Assembly (NCBI GenBank): GCA_016214265.1
Contig: JACROU010000102.1
Location: 1 to 57,344, forward strand
Source: Candidatus Omnitrophota bacterium
GTDB lineage: Bacteria > Omnitrophota > Omnitrophia > Omnitrophales > JACROU01
Length of the DNA stretch: 57,344 nt
Direction of reading: 5' to 3'
Positions 13,101-15,990 of this stretch are shown one piece after another. Position numbers and translations under genes: made by a program. Numbering within the stretch: position 1 is the stretch's first letter; each line of letters begins with the position of its first letter. Under the pieces are notes generated by a model that was given only the letters and a program-made list of their open reading frames with translations, ran no database searches and was not told where the DNA came from.

Positions 13101-15758
13101 CCTGTGCAGAATTACGGCTATGACTGGGCCGTTTTGGGAACAGAAGATGGGGGATGGCAGGCTGTAATCAAAGATAGCAGTATCAACAATGGATATTATC
13201 AATTTACTGTGGAGCTCACGAAAAAAGGAGAAAAGCCGCTTTATCGAACATTTCAGATTGGGCGATTTACGAGAACTCTGAAAAGAAGTCCTGTCAGAAC
13301 AAAAGATAATACCGTCCACATTTTGGATATGGATGATCGGTTAGGGCTTCGGGCTCTTTCTGAACTCATCATGAAACCAAAAAACTTTGATTGGAAATCA
13401 AATGAGGCTGATTTGCCACAATTAAAAGGATTGCAGTTGGGAGCAACAAATATCGGCGGACGCATTTCTTTTGCTCCTCTTAAAAATTATATTTTCAATT
13501 GGACTGCTCTTGGATTTCATGAATCGGGCTGGAACGCCGTCATTACTGATTATGAATATCATAAGAATTATGTTCAATTTACGGTAGAGCTTACGAAGCA
13601 AAGACGAAATCCTGTTTATAGAACATTTCAAATCAGCTCTGTCACTACGAATATCGTTGGTGTTAATGAAGACAAGGGCAGAGTTAAAGAAGTTTTAGAA
13701 ATTGATGATCGATTGGGACTCCAACAGCTCAGTAAATTAATCATCCAGCCGGAAGATTATAACTGGAAAGCAAATGTAGGCTCATTGCCAGATTTAACTG
13801 GGTTGCAGCTTGGGGAGACTAATGTTCAAGGACATATTTCATTTAGTCCTGCTACCAATCGTTCCTTCTCTTGGCCTGTTTTCGGATCAAGGTCAAATGG
13901 AAAAGGATGGAAGGCTGTTGTTTTGAAAAGCGGTGTCAAAGGGAAATATTTTCAATTTATCGTCGAGCTTACCCAAAACGGTTCTTCCCCCATTCAGAGA
14001 ACTTTTCAGATCGGTCCTTACACAAAATTTTTAAGAAATTCAGTAACGGGAAGAAAGTCAGATCTTCGCGTTTTAAATTTTATTGATCTGAAAACTGTTA
14101 TGAGTTTAGCAACTGAAGGAGTTGTGAAAACAAGAACAAGGGAATGGGATATGAGGACAGAAAAGCAAATACCTGTTGCCGCGACAGAACAGCCGCTTCA
14201 GCAAGTTATAACCCGGGAGATTTTAGAATCTTTGGAAAAAATAATTAGTAGTATGAATGAAAAAGAGGGTGAGATTGCTTCCAGAATTGTCGGTGGTGAA
14301 GAAGATGAAGATTTAGTCTCAGGGGACGAGTTTACTCAGGATGAGGTTCGAAAAGTGCGAGAGAATCTTCAGAAAGAATTAAAAGTTTTTGTCGGAAATG
14401 GAAGATTTTCCGGCTCGAGTTTGGGGCAGTCAGATAGAAGGGGGCCTTTTGAAGAGAAGGTTTCGCACCGGTTAACTGAAATACAGACCGCTTATGACGC
14501 TTTAACCCGTTTAATGCAGGATGGCGCTGATTTTGACCAGGTTTTAGCGAGAAATTTTCCCGGCGCTTCCCCGAACGAGAAAGTGATGCGTTGGGCTGTC
14601 AAAAGAATTTTTTCACATTATGTTTCAACAGCCGCCATGATTTCCGGATTGATCAAGCTCCAAGAAGCTCAGCCGTCCGGTTCTTTTACGAGAATTGTAG
14701 CGTCGCCCTTGCGTCGTCAGCTTGATGTGCTTAAGGGCGTACTTGAAGATTGGACAAGATTCAAGGCTGAAGAAGAGGTTCATAATTATGCTATCGCCAT
14801 CAATTTCGCGCTAGAAGAAGCACCCGGATTGGACCGGGCTCAATTTGAACAATATTTTTGGGATCATTCGAAAAAGATTGCGGCAGAAATTAAAGATGTA
14901 CTCTATCCGAGGGTGCTTTCCATTGAAACAAATATACAAGAATTAGTGGCGAAGGGCGCAAGTTTGGGGGTGGATCGAGCAGATTACTCAGACCGCGCGG
15001 ATGAGGCGATTATTCCGGTCGCGGTTGAAGTGACGAATAAGATTTTTGCGAAAGAGGATGCCGCGCTTCTCGGCGATGTGCTGGATGTGATGCTTGGCAT
15101 TGGCGTCGCGCGGGCGGATGTTTCGCCTCCGCAGATGATTGCTCCCGGAATTACGGTAGATGAGTTATCACGGCGTCTTATTAGCCGTGTGATTCCGAGC
15201 GTGCTTCCGGATTCTCCGGTGGCGGTGGTAGTGACGGAATCGGAGCTCGCGAGCGGAAAAGAAAATGTGAACGCGCTGATCGACAGCTTGCGCGACGGCG
15301 ATTTGGTGGTCGAAATCGATAATCCCGCTACGGCGGATAATCTCCTCGCGCTCCTGCGTTCACGCGCTCGCGGAAAGAAAATTATCGTGAAAAGCTTGGC
15401 AACCACTTCGCCTCTAGCCGCTGAGCTTGAAGCGAAACTCAAAGGTTACGAGTCCCGGTTCTCGCTGGAAGAAATCCAGGATTTGATTTCTGTTCCCTCG
15501 ACGAAAAAAGAAATGATTCATTTTTCAATTAATCAGAAACTTCTTTTCGAGCATCACATTGCTCCGCAAGTGGTGGATTCGCTGTTGAGACGGTTGGCTC
15601 AGGTCAAAGATTTAAGAACCCGCGGACTCATTTTTCAGCAGGCGGGACTTGAGCGTATTGATGACGCGCATTGGTTAGTGGGGGAGAGACTCGTGAAATT
15701 GATCGAAAAACTTCAAACCGAGCTTGCCGGACACAAAATTATGGCGCAAGCAGCGTAA
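3..15758 (+). CDS. Giant modular protein with GASLG seams (5' end outside window)
   Basis: At least 5,251 residues. The frame is open to the left edge, so the ATG at base 3 is only the first visible Met and the true start probably lies upstream. I do not recognise the protein as a whole. Twelve copies of GASLG or a variant (AASLG, GSSLG) begin at residues 387, 770, 1294, 1488, 1862, 1879, 2315, 3471, 3742, 4055, 4804 and 4985. They cut the chain into 13 segments of 17 to 1,156 residues, and each recognisable fold falls inside a single segment: TPR, two methyltransferases, a kinase-like domain, helical modules and a 14-copy repeat. I see no transmembrane helix or signal peptide in the visible part. 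Giant proteins are known from Omnitrophota. The polyprotein reading is my inference. The gene ends with TAA 65 bases before tRNA-Gln. Confidence 0.93.
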   Translation: MHISGLSVQVSRTRSWAFNRRLFPIVHQLDRIRDVMGWLSYILSGPNPLTDRDWLEIRGIFEGAFGRELEMLRGELLSFPFAVTPALLDLTGVEKNIDVDLKSMSNQERLDWIKKQLEKISFVDQRSFPPGSKQHVYLTVGLDQKSRFANCKKMDVPFRVTGPVFGNESHYPFKPKMESYYELQVRPGVNAGELLEYILEHEQILPLLHHPRFKEEGSTILQTLTMASHILKYEPPGIPANLEEKMPETLRVRLIGKPYLQQFVWLIATQGFFQARKFAKQNERYLNEEIGRLPKKGIQAVGLSRFVKSIFIHENLLNELRWVIRNTGHVYAMNPLDVGFEEVLSESERDYPLTAYGKYQFPYPIEEYQLLVTGEELTAVSKIPAEGASLGQHQIVIPGAAWVPVEMVKNYAGAEQIDRDFKAGFFKWDERGQLWAPVLRDPTYLPSDFIDRRFSFHKRSLYEHLSEEDVAKRIPTRAIKGVGEAYHDVLFSYLPYKRLNTQKFRGGETKDIADYAAGIAKQIRNEYEKALQEKDPVVMLAKEKYGIDSAPTLRPLYLLQPKRIPEKMFRQRGYKLKDTKKELRRGGYIPEEYVQNQVVFVYEVPLMSRVYETRILEKQNIEKFLLSPLLAFSGPSATPEFALKQFAARLAVARHLMERRLHGTFSVDVDFSNNFNLSIPLDQRSIVSSLSSNNVTLTGHVVDLDSATVFMKKRKLPLGRLMDVFSQKWTFALMEAFLGASEWLDPEIGRKVFEEVYQAGEVRPVMTATGASLGADDWKKDHPWTDPDAWKNGENFDPKFEAQDPNAWKGDPETEMQTGAGPKNKEDSPADILFLENKLKQEMKKRDWNSALKTMGKIERQASLLPEHLIIRGSILRLHPNSWPAAERDFTNAVLMAKDLPKNEDTQTLLLTALIQRGSLYLSENRLNSAIGDFSRALDIDPDVSAILQLRGMAYLKVPACGEARQDLERVAFLDGKDTALEVYLGLAYIYHQLGDPASEGRILRRASQYHPRNIKMDYYKALMFYQNDAEDSLRKALLKTTNILKRAEQPVIRKAALLLRAEIYLRLKEENKAEKCFEDILKLDPMNSDVMITQAGILYRLNKKEQSRSHLREALFLRSGEIKNDEFQLFFGARYRSFQYVIKQGLNFLFTGQESRNLEDMLMEVIVSHLSSERVRDLTEKEISKIRKNEDPAKRLIEIDKVMQRAGRTVPLLLVRAETLMQQYFLGTQEDELSNIHLLEAVRKDYLDILELDSDQPIAKRGLKEVERLIENVDRASMEEDEGNFPDDETAAGASLGEEFESYAAGFLKIRQSMRAIKDFIENGEMKKVVEEAWGVSLEDEELENLTISLVHIVQVPLQIVRNQLDIWSREKGGAVFQRNFDGRHKLFKESKEELENFLSSEDQFSSMHQKNPSKRSDTLSGFVKKMFKKRGVEPQHIPAYGSGPFKKAARAIREHILSRIADIEHTTDMLIEKLKANGNSSSKVEGASLGVDSQFSSDDPNGDSAKSDLARTWGYILERTNGGMARKQPRIIEEILARFFSSLRQTSPNARVLDLGTLDGKVLRIAQGILNNKAGLHGIDIAVQDHTEAGTGKSAIHFHHEDMENLEASHDFQPGSFDAVTSVFAVEYSDVAKTLQGVSRFLRPGARAIFVMHHKNSYYVHHARASKQIEEYIFASGVLESIRSFLNRPSAEGRRKMDGSIKPIISEMNRIEDQIKQEKAVPPEVLSLLTRGPAIYRKQIVDKIIRHHELTADFKDLAMRWESISNFRDCFADIFRSIEQLDFPAAVQKLSLLEKDAHFDYERNRCLLEKAAVYGPGDEEKLKSLFHQQDFEVGSLEVVSDDLGIHGWKVEIRKPASVQAASLGRQEEMTKVRELKGASLGAATQLTWQGDKFAQMHFDPAAYQAMSEKDRDALKRTVVGNASSLEQGKDFKRKIGEDPDVYRSLLLNFNRPGVKLQGIQYPAAQVKGVVFNSGRLAEDFDLRAVRKKAGYEAASGPAMKMQFESDGRIAWIPKVVTPRGAMLVEEAQKEFQMHQFFFSGGMPVNYPIAYGTYPKETPDRDRKLGLVVLGQRAPYQARMGEVMDYAIGQFVEPVLKARQQVKGADFQTIVFPKLLEVHQRLNFLSYHFGQLLRKMHDTNLRTGWPGAIHGNFHLGNMSGAPTEGGGLEFTIHDLVDAVSKKGLSKPEIFARQSLDVLSSAESLSEVQTLLNKFLAKWLKENLGMEGIPELNLMPSFIEGYFHDLVQDPSFPLLMQGFSPLEGSDGISQSIWLQMTRIEIAEQRPLYQSDSVFNSFMRHVAGIDQGGKPVQSHGASLGSQTPVSIWIHNIKGKKSTKLTLEPRSVREIFERSVEIDTAMKSCGNNFRFEITCSDGVKMKKSSSDPTWGNIMLQHGDQVHFYPIVKVEPKPVETKVIALVSKGVSAIREPVTEQKVLESAKEKPARETKPAVVKISTLSEQGVNEDALKNGKALLLEIVLKPEQINWEKEKSNLPDLAGLPLGITDQYGGIYYQPESGKQFVWYVPGMKERGWGAIARKGEVKDGVYELTVEFTSRGKSPVTKTFLIGVERKGLNLKGGSIPNSAWSIVDKEKVAYKSKRSGLDLLSDIVTKPRDFNWTKEAATLPNLKDLPLGTTNNVSRLNWHPVPSYQFHWNINGLGGGWQARVKDTGIRAGLYELVVELTKVGEEPVERTFHIGVHRVILTGKKNQARKKLEVWNITDGVGLELLSKIIMKPADIDWEKEAKSLPDLTGFPLGETDAQGQINFMPFANFQFTWRFSGFKESGWKVRVREAGVRNGLYQLTVELSKKGREPQLKTYLVGLERRNAKGTQYETGNKREVWNLVDQDVVKVRESKSGLKVLSEIIKKPADFDWEKEAANLPKLNGLPLGITDDGGKIYLSPFKYFRFDWPVLGTRGAGWKAYVKDTGIRNGLFMMTVALEKDGEQPIEKQFYIGVVRKKLRGTLKEEGDRKEIWDIVDEVPFRVISHLMSKSRHANWEKEAKGVPSLKGFTLGNVNQFGQIIFPVVRNCLYRWNILGSIDSGWEATVVDSGFLENGRFQVTVELTKEGRDPIRKKFLIGVTRKKLKGYKVVKGEKIDAWGEVWNLVDSQVAGLRLLEEIVSLPADFNWLKEGSKLPNLNGLELGNIDSGGRVSVYSQENYQYLWNILGFHEEGWKASIKKTELVNGLLELTVSLTKDERNTIERKFYLGFGRRSVTGRLGETGKKIEVWEIVNRIGPRILSEIITRPYDGNWTKEVSRFPSLSGFQLGVTDQKGHIIFTPITNYSFIWSILGYREKGWSAIVVESGVVDGNYQFVVELRKEGKQSLRRIFRIGPQVRKLKIQSKIEGSEKNVLNIINVKSLLSLATVSVESREGERTALWVKRTEGYDVTSDYENPWKSAAAKELVEKLGAVMETLKGQSIDIAARLVSGEEEQDLVQEGEYSADEVQKVKIKLQEGLREYGNEQQIGSGASLGRLTREEEETRRLLSILLTKPKDYSWKEFEQTLPQLAGRPLGAIDAHGLIWFSPRIGFLFPWPVLGSSEKGWHGVITSSGVVNGYYRFTVKLSKAGKSIERIFQVGPYSRILRGRNGKSYSSQEILDLLDVNNDLGLAMIADLVSQPANVDWKKVTRRLHDLEGMPLGEVPTTGVISLPIDANFRYRWKVGNREHSSRKAQFETWWIENGHVRFSILLRENDQAFRREYQIGPERRLLSSEGATVTGKVPEIFQMKLINTVKLPSSRGASLGSSPLEFLGKNHDLRKFAEKYLSRRYRLWGLDASLAGNILDVLVTHQNDPDMARQKVYENVIRFETDKRWKAAYDRYQEATKYTAGYFQIKPYLKNLPTGAVLVDVGAGNNALGKVIARNQAGLTVIGTDIYDYHEEHGLPNLRFVQQRQADRLSFEDHFVDVVVLNAMLHHVSGDLLEPLLNEIRRVLKPGGRVLLIEDTYSETVSPDPASDAELTSEFLGLVRKTGSEFAKNFFTFNDWYANILVHQWTGMAIPYNFHSMEEWQEIFKKSGFSSAQARYLGFPKQGFHKPSLAIQVFSAVPLAVASAGASLGRVRGKNQDAEIQETKLLLSELVTKPANFDWKANAKKIPQLKGHRLGVSNKGGTIPFSPGINYLYSWSIVGSDEGGWDAVITDSGIFGNVFRFSVLLKKPGKKPIQREFQIGPETRILKLDSRVRKSTMEVLRIIPLSEIARDGLSEILTKPVDFNWAANANRLPDLSGLPLGVTNTLGQIGIYPVRNYIFGWPILGSAKEGWEAFVIKSEVNGNYYQLTVRLTKSGEESIEKVFQIGHYTRTVRGINENSGKLMEVLDVDDQLGLRALSELVTKPRNSKWDSKAGNLPDIRGLRLGITNKSGRVSFSPVQNYGYDWAVLGTEDGGWQAVIKDSSINNGYYQFTVELTKKGEKPLYRTFQIGRFTRTLKRSPVRTKDNTVHILDMDDRLGLRALSELIMKPKNFDWKSNEADLPQLKGLQLGATNIGGRISFAPLKNYIFNWTALGFHESGWNAVITDYEYHKNYVQFTVELTKQRRNPVYRTFQISSVTTNIVGVNEDKGRVKEVLEIDDRLGLQQLSKLIIQPEDYNWKANVGSLPDLTGLQLGETNVQGHISFSPATNRSFSWPVFGSRSNGKGWKAVVLKSGVKGKYFQFIVELTQNGSSPIQRTFQIGPYTKFLRNSVTGRKSDLRVLNFIDLKTVMSLATEGVVKTRTREWDMRTEKQIPVAATEQPLQQVITREILESLEKIISSMNEKEGEIASRIVGGEEDEDLVSGDEFTQDEVRKVRENLQKELKVFVGNGRFSGSSLGQSDRRGPFEEKVSHRLTEIQTAYDALTRLMQDGADFDQVLARNFPGASPNEKVMRWAVKRIFSHYVSTAAMISGLIKLQEAQPSGSFTRIVASPLRRQLDVLKGVLEDWTRFKAEEEVHNYAIAINFALEEAPGLDRAQFEQYFWDHSKKIAAEIKDVLYPRVLSIETNIQELVAKGASLGVDRADYSDRADEAIIPVAVEVTNKIFAKEDAALLGDVLDVMLGIGVARADVSPPQMIAPGITVDELSRRLISRVIPSVLPDSPVAVVVTESELASGKENVNALIDSLRDGDLVVEIDNPATADNLLALLRSRARGKKIIVKSLATTSPLAAELEAKLKGYESRFSLEEIQDLISVPSTKKEMIHFSINQKLLFEHHIAPQVVDSLLRRLAQVKDLRTRGLIFQQAGLERIDDAHWLVGERLVKLIEKLQTELAGHKIMAQAA
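1161..2309 (+). other. Giant protein segment 2: unrecognised, possible kinase-like C-lobe
   Basis: Residues 387-769. The only suggestive feature is near the end: HGTFSVDVDFSNNFNL, then about 25 residues later GHVVDLDSATV. The spacing of an HG, an Asn and a DLD resembles the catalytic and metal loops of phosphotransferase-type kinases. No N-lobe is evident, so the assignment is weak. The sequence is soluble and basic in its middle (KKELRRGGY). Confidence 0.45.
2310..3881 (+). other. Giant protein segment 3: TPR domain
   Basis: Residues 770-1293. It opens with a Trp/Asp-rich low-complexity stretch (DDWKKDHPWTDPDAWK), then a series of tetratricopeptide repeats. The clearest are LYLSENRLNSAIGDFSRALDIDP, here split as LYLSENRLNSAIGDF plus SRALDIDP, and YLRLKEENKAEKCF plus EDILKLDP. 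TPRs are protein-binding scaffolds, so this module probably docks a partner. The end is acidic (SMEEDEGNFPDDE). Confidence 0.85.
3882..4463 (+). other. Giant protein segment 4: helical module, related to segment 12
   Basis: Residues 1294-1487, predicted all-alpha. The middle helix carries LTISLVHIVQVPLQIV and the last helix reads AARAIREHILSRIADIEHTT. Segment 12 shows the same layout and a similar last helix (KKIAAEIKDVLYPRVLSIET). I do not recognise the family. Confidence 0.5.
4464..5585 (+). other. Giant protein segment 5: SAM-methyltransferase fold, divergent
   Basis: Residues 1488-1861. Motif I is VLDLGTLDGKVL (from residue 1554), followed by the acidic strand end LHGIDIA and a motif IV-like FDAVTSVFAVEYSDV, then FLRPGARAIFVMHH. 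This order is that of a class I Rossmann methyltransferase. The glycine-rich loop has Thr-Leu where GxG is usual, so SAM binding is not certain. About 200 helical residues follow the fold. The substrate is unknown. Confidence 0.8.
5586..5636 (+). other. Giant protein segment 6: 17-residue remnant between two seams
   Basis: Residues 1862-1878 read AASLGRQEEMTKVRELK and are bounded by the variant seam AASLG and a standard GASLG only 51 bases later. It is too short to fold. It could be a linker, or what remains after a module was lost or before one was gained. Confidence 0.8.
5637..6944 (+). other. Giant protein segment 7: kinase-like (APH-type) domain, likely inactive or altered
   Basis: Residues 1879-2314. 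A possible N-lobe has a beta-3 Lys in IPKVVTPRG, then an alpha-C-like helix (EEAQKEFQMHQFF) and the turn MPVNYPIAYGTYP. The C-lobe has HFGQLLRKMHD, then HGNFHLGN (residues 2151-2158) and FTIHDLVDA. This matches the order of aminoglycoside-phosphotransferase-like kinases, where the loop is usually HGDxHxxN. Here Asn replaces the catalytic Asp. The DLVD may serve the metal-binding loop. I infer a pseudokinase or a kinase with changed chemistry. Confidence 0.65.
6945..10412 (+). other. Giant protein segment 8: beta-grasp-like head, repeats 1-7, cap
   Basis: Residues 2315-3470. The first ~90 residues look like a small beta-rich domain ending in LQHGDQVHFYPIV, reminiscent of ubiquitin/ThiS-like folds (weak). 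A Pro/Lys/Glu linker follows. Seven tandem repeats begin at 7419, 7806, 8175, 8574, 8949, 9339 and 9711 (123-133 residues each). Each has the pattern KPxDxxWxKE, LPxLxGLPLG, GxIxFxP, NYxFxWxxLG, GWxAxV, NGxYQxTVELTK, then IGxxRRxLxG. A cap follows from about 10059, rich in Glu, with AARLVSGEEEQDLV and DEVQKVKIKLQ. Confidence 0.85.
10413..11225 (+). other. Giant protein segment 9: repeats 8 and 9
   Basis: Residues 3471-3741. Repeat 8 starts near 10455 with LLSILLTKPKDYSW and keeps the full pattern including GWHGVI and VGPYSRILRG. Repeat 9 starts at 10827 and is the most divergent copy: GMPLG and YQIGPERRLL remain, but the GW turn is lost. There is no cap domain after this pair. Confidence 0.85.
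11226..12164 (+). other. Giant protein segment 10: SAM-dependent methyltransferase
   Basis: Residues 3742-4054. A helical lead-in of about 100 residues precedes a textbook class I methyltransferase core: VLVDVGAGNNALG (from residue 3847), acidic strand end VIGTDIYDY, motif IV VDVVVLNAMLHHV, and RVLKPGGRVLLIED. The order resembles UbiE/Methyltransf_11 enzymes. The motifs look intact, unlike segment 5, so this one may be active. The segment sits between repeat blocks, as if inserted into a longer array. Confidence 0.88.
12165..14411 (+). other. Giant protein segment 11: repeats 10-14 plus second cap
   Basis: Residues 4055-4803. Repeats start at 12219, 12603, 12966, 13341 and 13713. They are closer to each other than to repeats 1-7, sharing the lead-in LGLRALSELxxKP and the ending FQIGxxTRxLxG. 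The C-terminal ~115 residues (from about 14060) resemble the cap after repeat 7: MSLATEGV versus LSLATVSV, ASRIVGGEEDEDLV versus AARLVSGEEEQDLV, DEVRKVRENLQ versus DEVQKVKIKLQ. The block is AT-rich relative to the gene end. Confidence 0.87.
14412..14954 (+). other. Giant protein segment 12: helical module, related to segment 4
   Basis: Residues 4804-4984, bounded by the variant seam GSSLG. It is all-alpha, probably a helical bundle, with RIFSHYVSTAAMISGLIKL and a last helix KKIAAEIKDVLYPRVLSIET. No catalytic motif is visible. Confidence 0.5.
14955..15758 (+). other. Giant protein segment 13: C-terminal domain, GC-rich
   Basis: Residues 4985-5251, mixed alpha/beta: VAVEVTNKIF, SPVAVVVTESELASG, DGDLVVEIDN, ARGKKIIVKSLAT. 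It may be a Rossmann-like alpha/beta domain followed by a helical tail, but I cannot name a family. Base composition differs sharply from the repeats (40 of 60 bases are G or C in 15061-15120, against 20 of 60 in 13681-13740). Being the terminal module, it could carry a sorting or processing signal. Confidence 0.5.
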
Positions 15759-15822
15759 TAAAATCCACTGGCAAAAACTCATACGAAAACTTAATATACC
15801 GGGCTCAATTCGCTGTTCGCGC

Positions 15823-15896
15823 TGGGGGATGGTGTAACGGTAGCACGACAGATTCTGGATCTGTCTGTCTAGGTTCGAATCCTAGTCCCCCAGCCA
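15823..15896 (+). tRNA. tRNA-Gln (anticodon CTG)
   Basis: A full cloverleaf: acceptor TGGGGGA pairs with TCCCCCA, D-loop contains GGTAGC, anticodon stem ACAGA/TCTGT encloses TTCTGGA (anticodon CTG), T-arm contains TTCGAAT, and CCA is encoded. A first-position U is usual for tRNA-Gln. Confidence 0.96.
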
Positions 15897-15990
15897 AGTT
15901 TTGAAGTTGAGTGGGGATTTGTCTAGGTTTTGTGCAGGAGGCGCATTCGCATTTGTGCCATCATCTTTCCCCGGAAATATAATCTTCTCA

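Larger units (their letters stand above)
1161..14969 (+). repeat. Dispersed 15-bp in-frame repeat encoding GASLG (12 copies)
   Basis: The copies are at 1161-1175, 2310-2324, 3882-3896, 4464-4478, 5586-5600, 5637-5651, 6945-6959, 10413-10427, 11226-11240, 12165-12179, 14412-14426 and 14955-14969. Eight share exactly GGCGCGAGTTTGGG (copies 2, 3, 4, 6, 7, 8, 9, 10). The variants are copy 1 (GGCGCTAGCCTAGGG), copy 5 (GCCGCAAGTTTAGGT), copy 11 (GGCTCGAGTTTGGGG) and copy 12 (GGCGCAAGTTTGGGG). Residues on either side are not conserved: the residue just before is E, T, A, E, Q, K, H, S, R, A, S or K. No other gene in the window carries the motif. Confidence 0.95.

Noticed and set aside
7419-14085. 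CRISPR array or DNA tandem repeat
   Set aside because: The periodicity of about 370 bases is from protein repeats, with diverged DNA, not identical direct repeats with spacers.
14984-15442. A 152-codon open frame on the minus strand under the giant gene's last segment
   Set aside because: It is Ser/Ala/Arg-rich, a mirror of the GC-rich coding strand. No start context and no family pattern.
3-15758. Inteins inside the giant protein
   Set aside because: The seams lack Cys/Ser plus HN or splice-block motifs, and no homing endonuclease motif is visible.
15901-15990. A 30-codon N-terminal extension of recQ
   Set aside because: It starts 4 bases after the tRNA-Gln and has no counterpart in the RecQ family.
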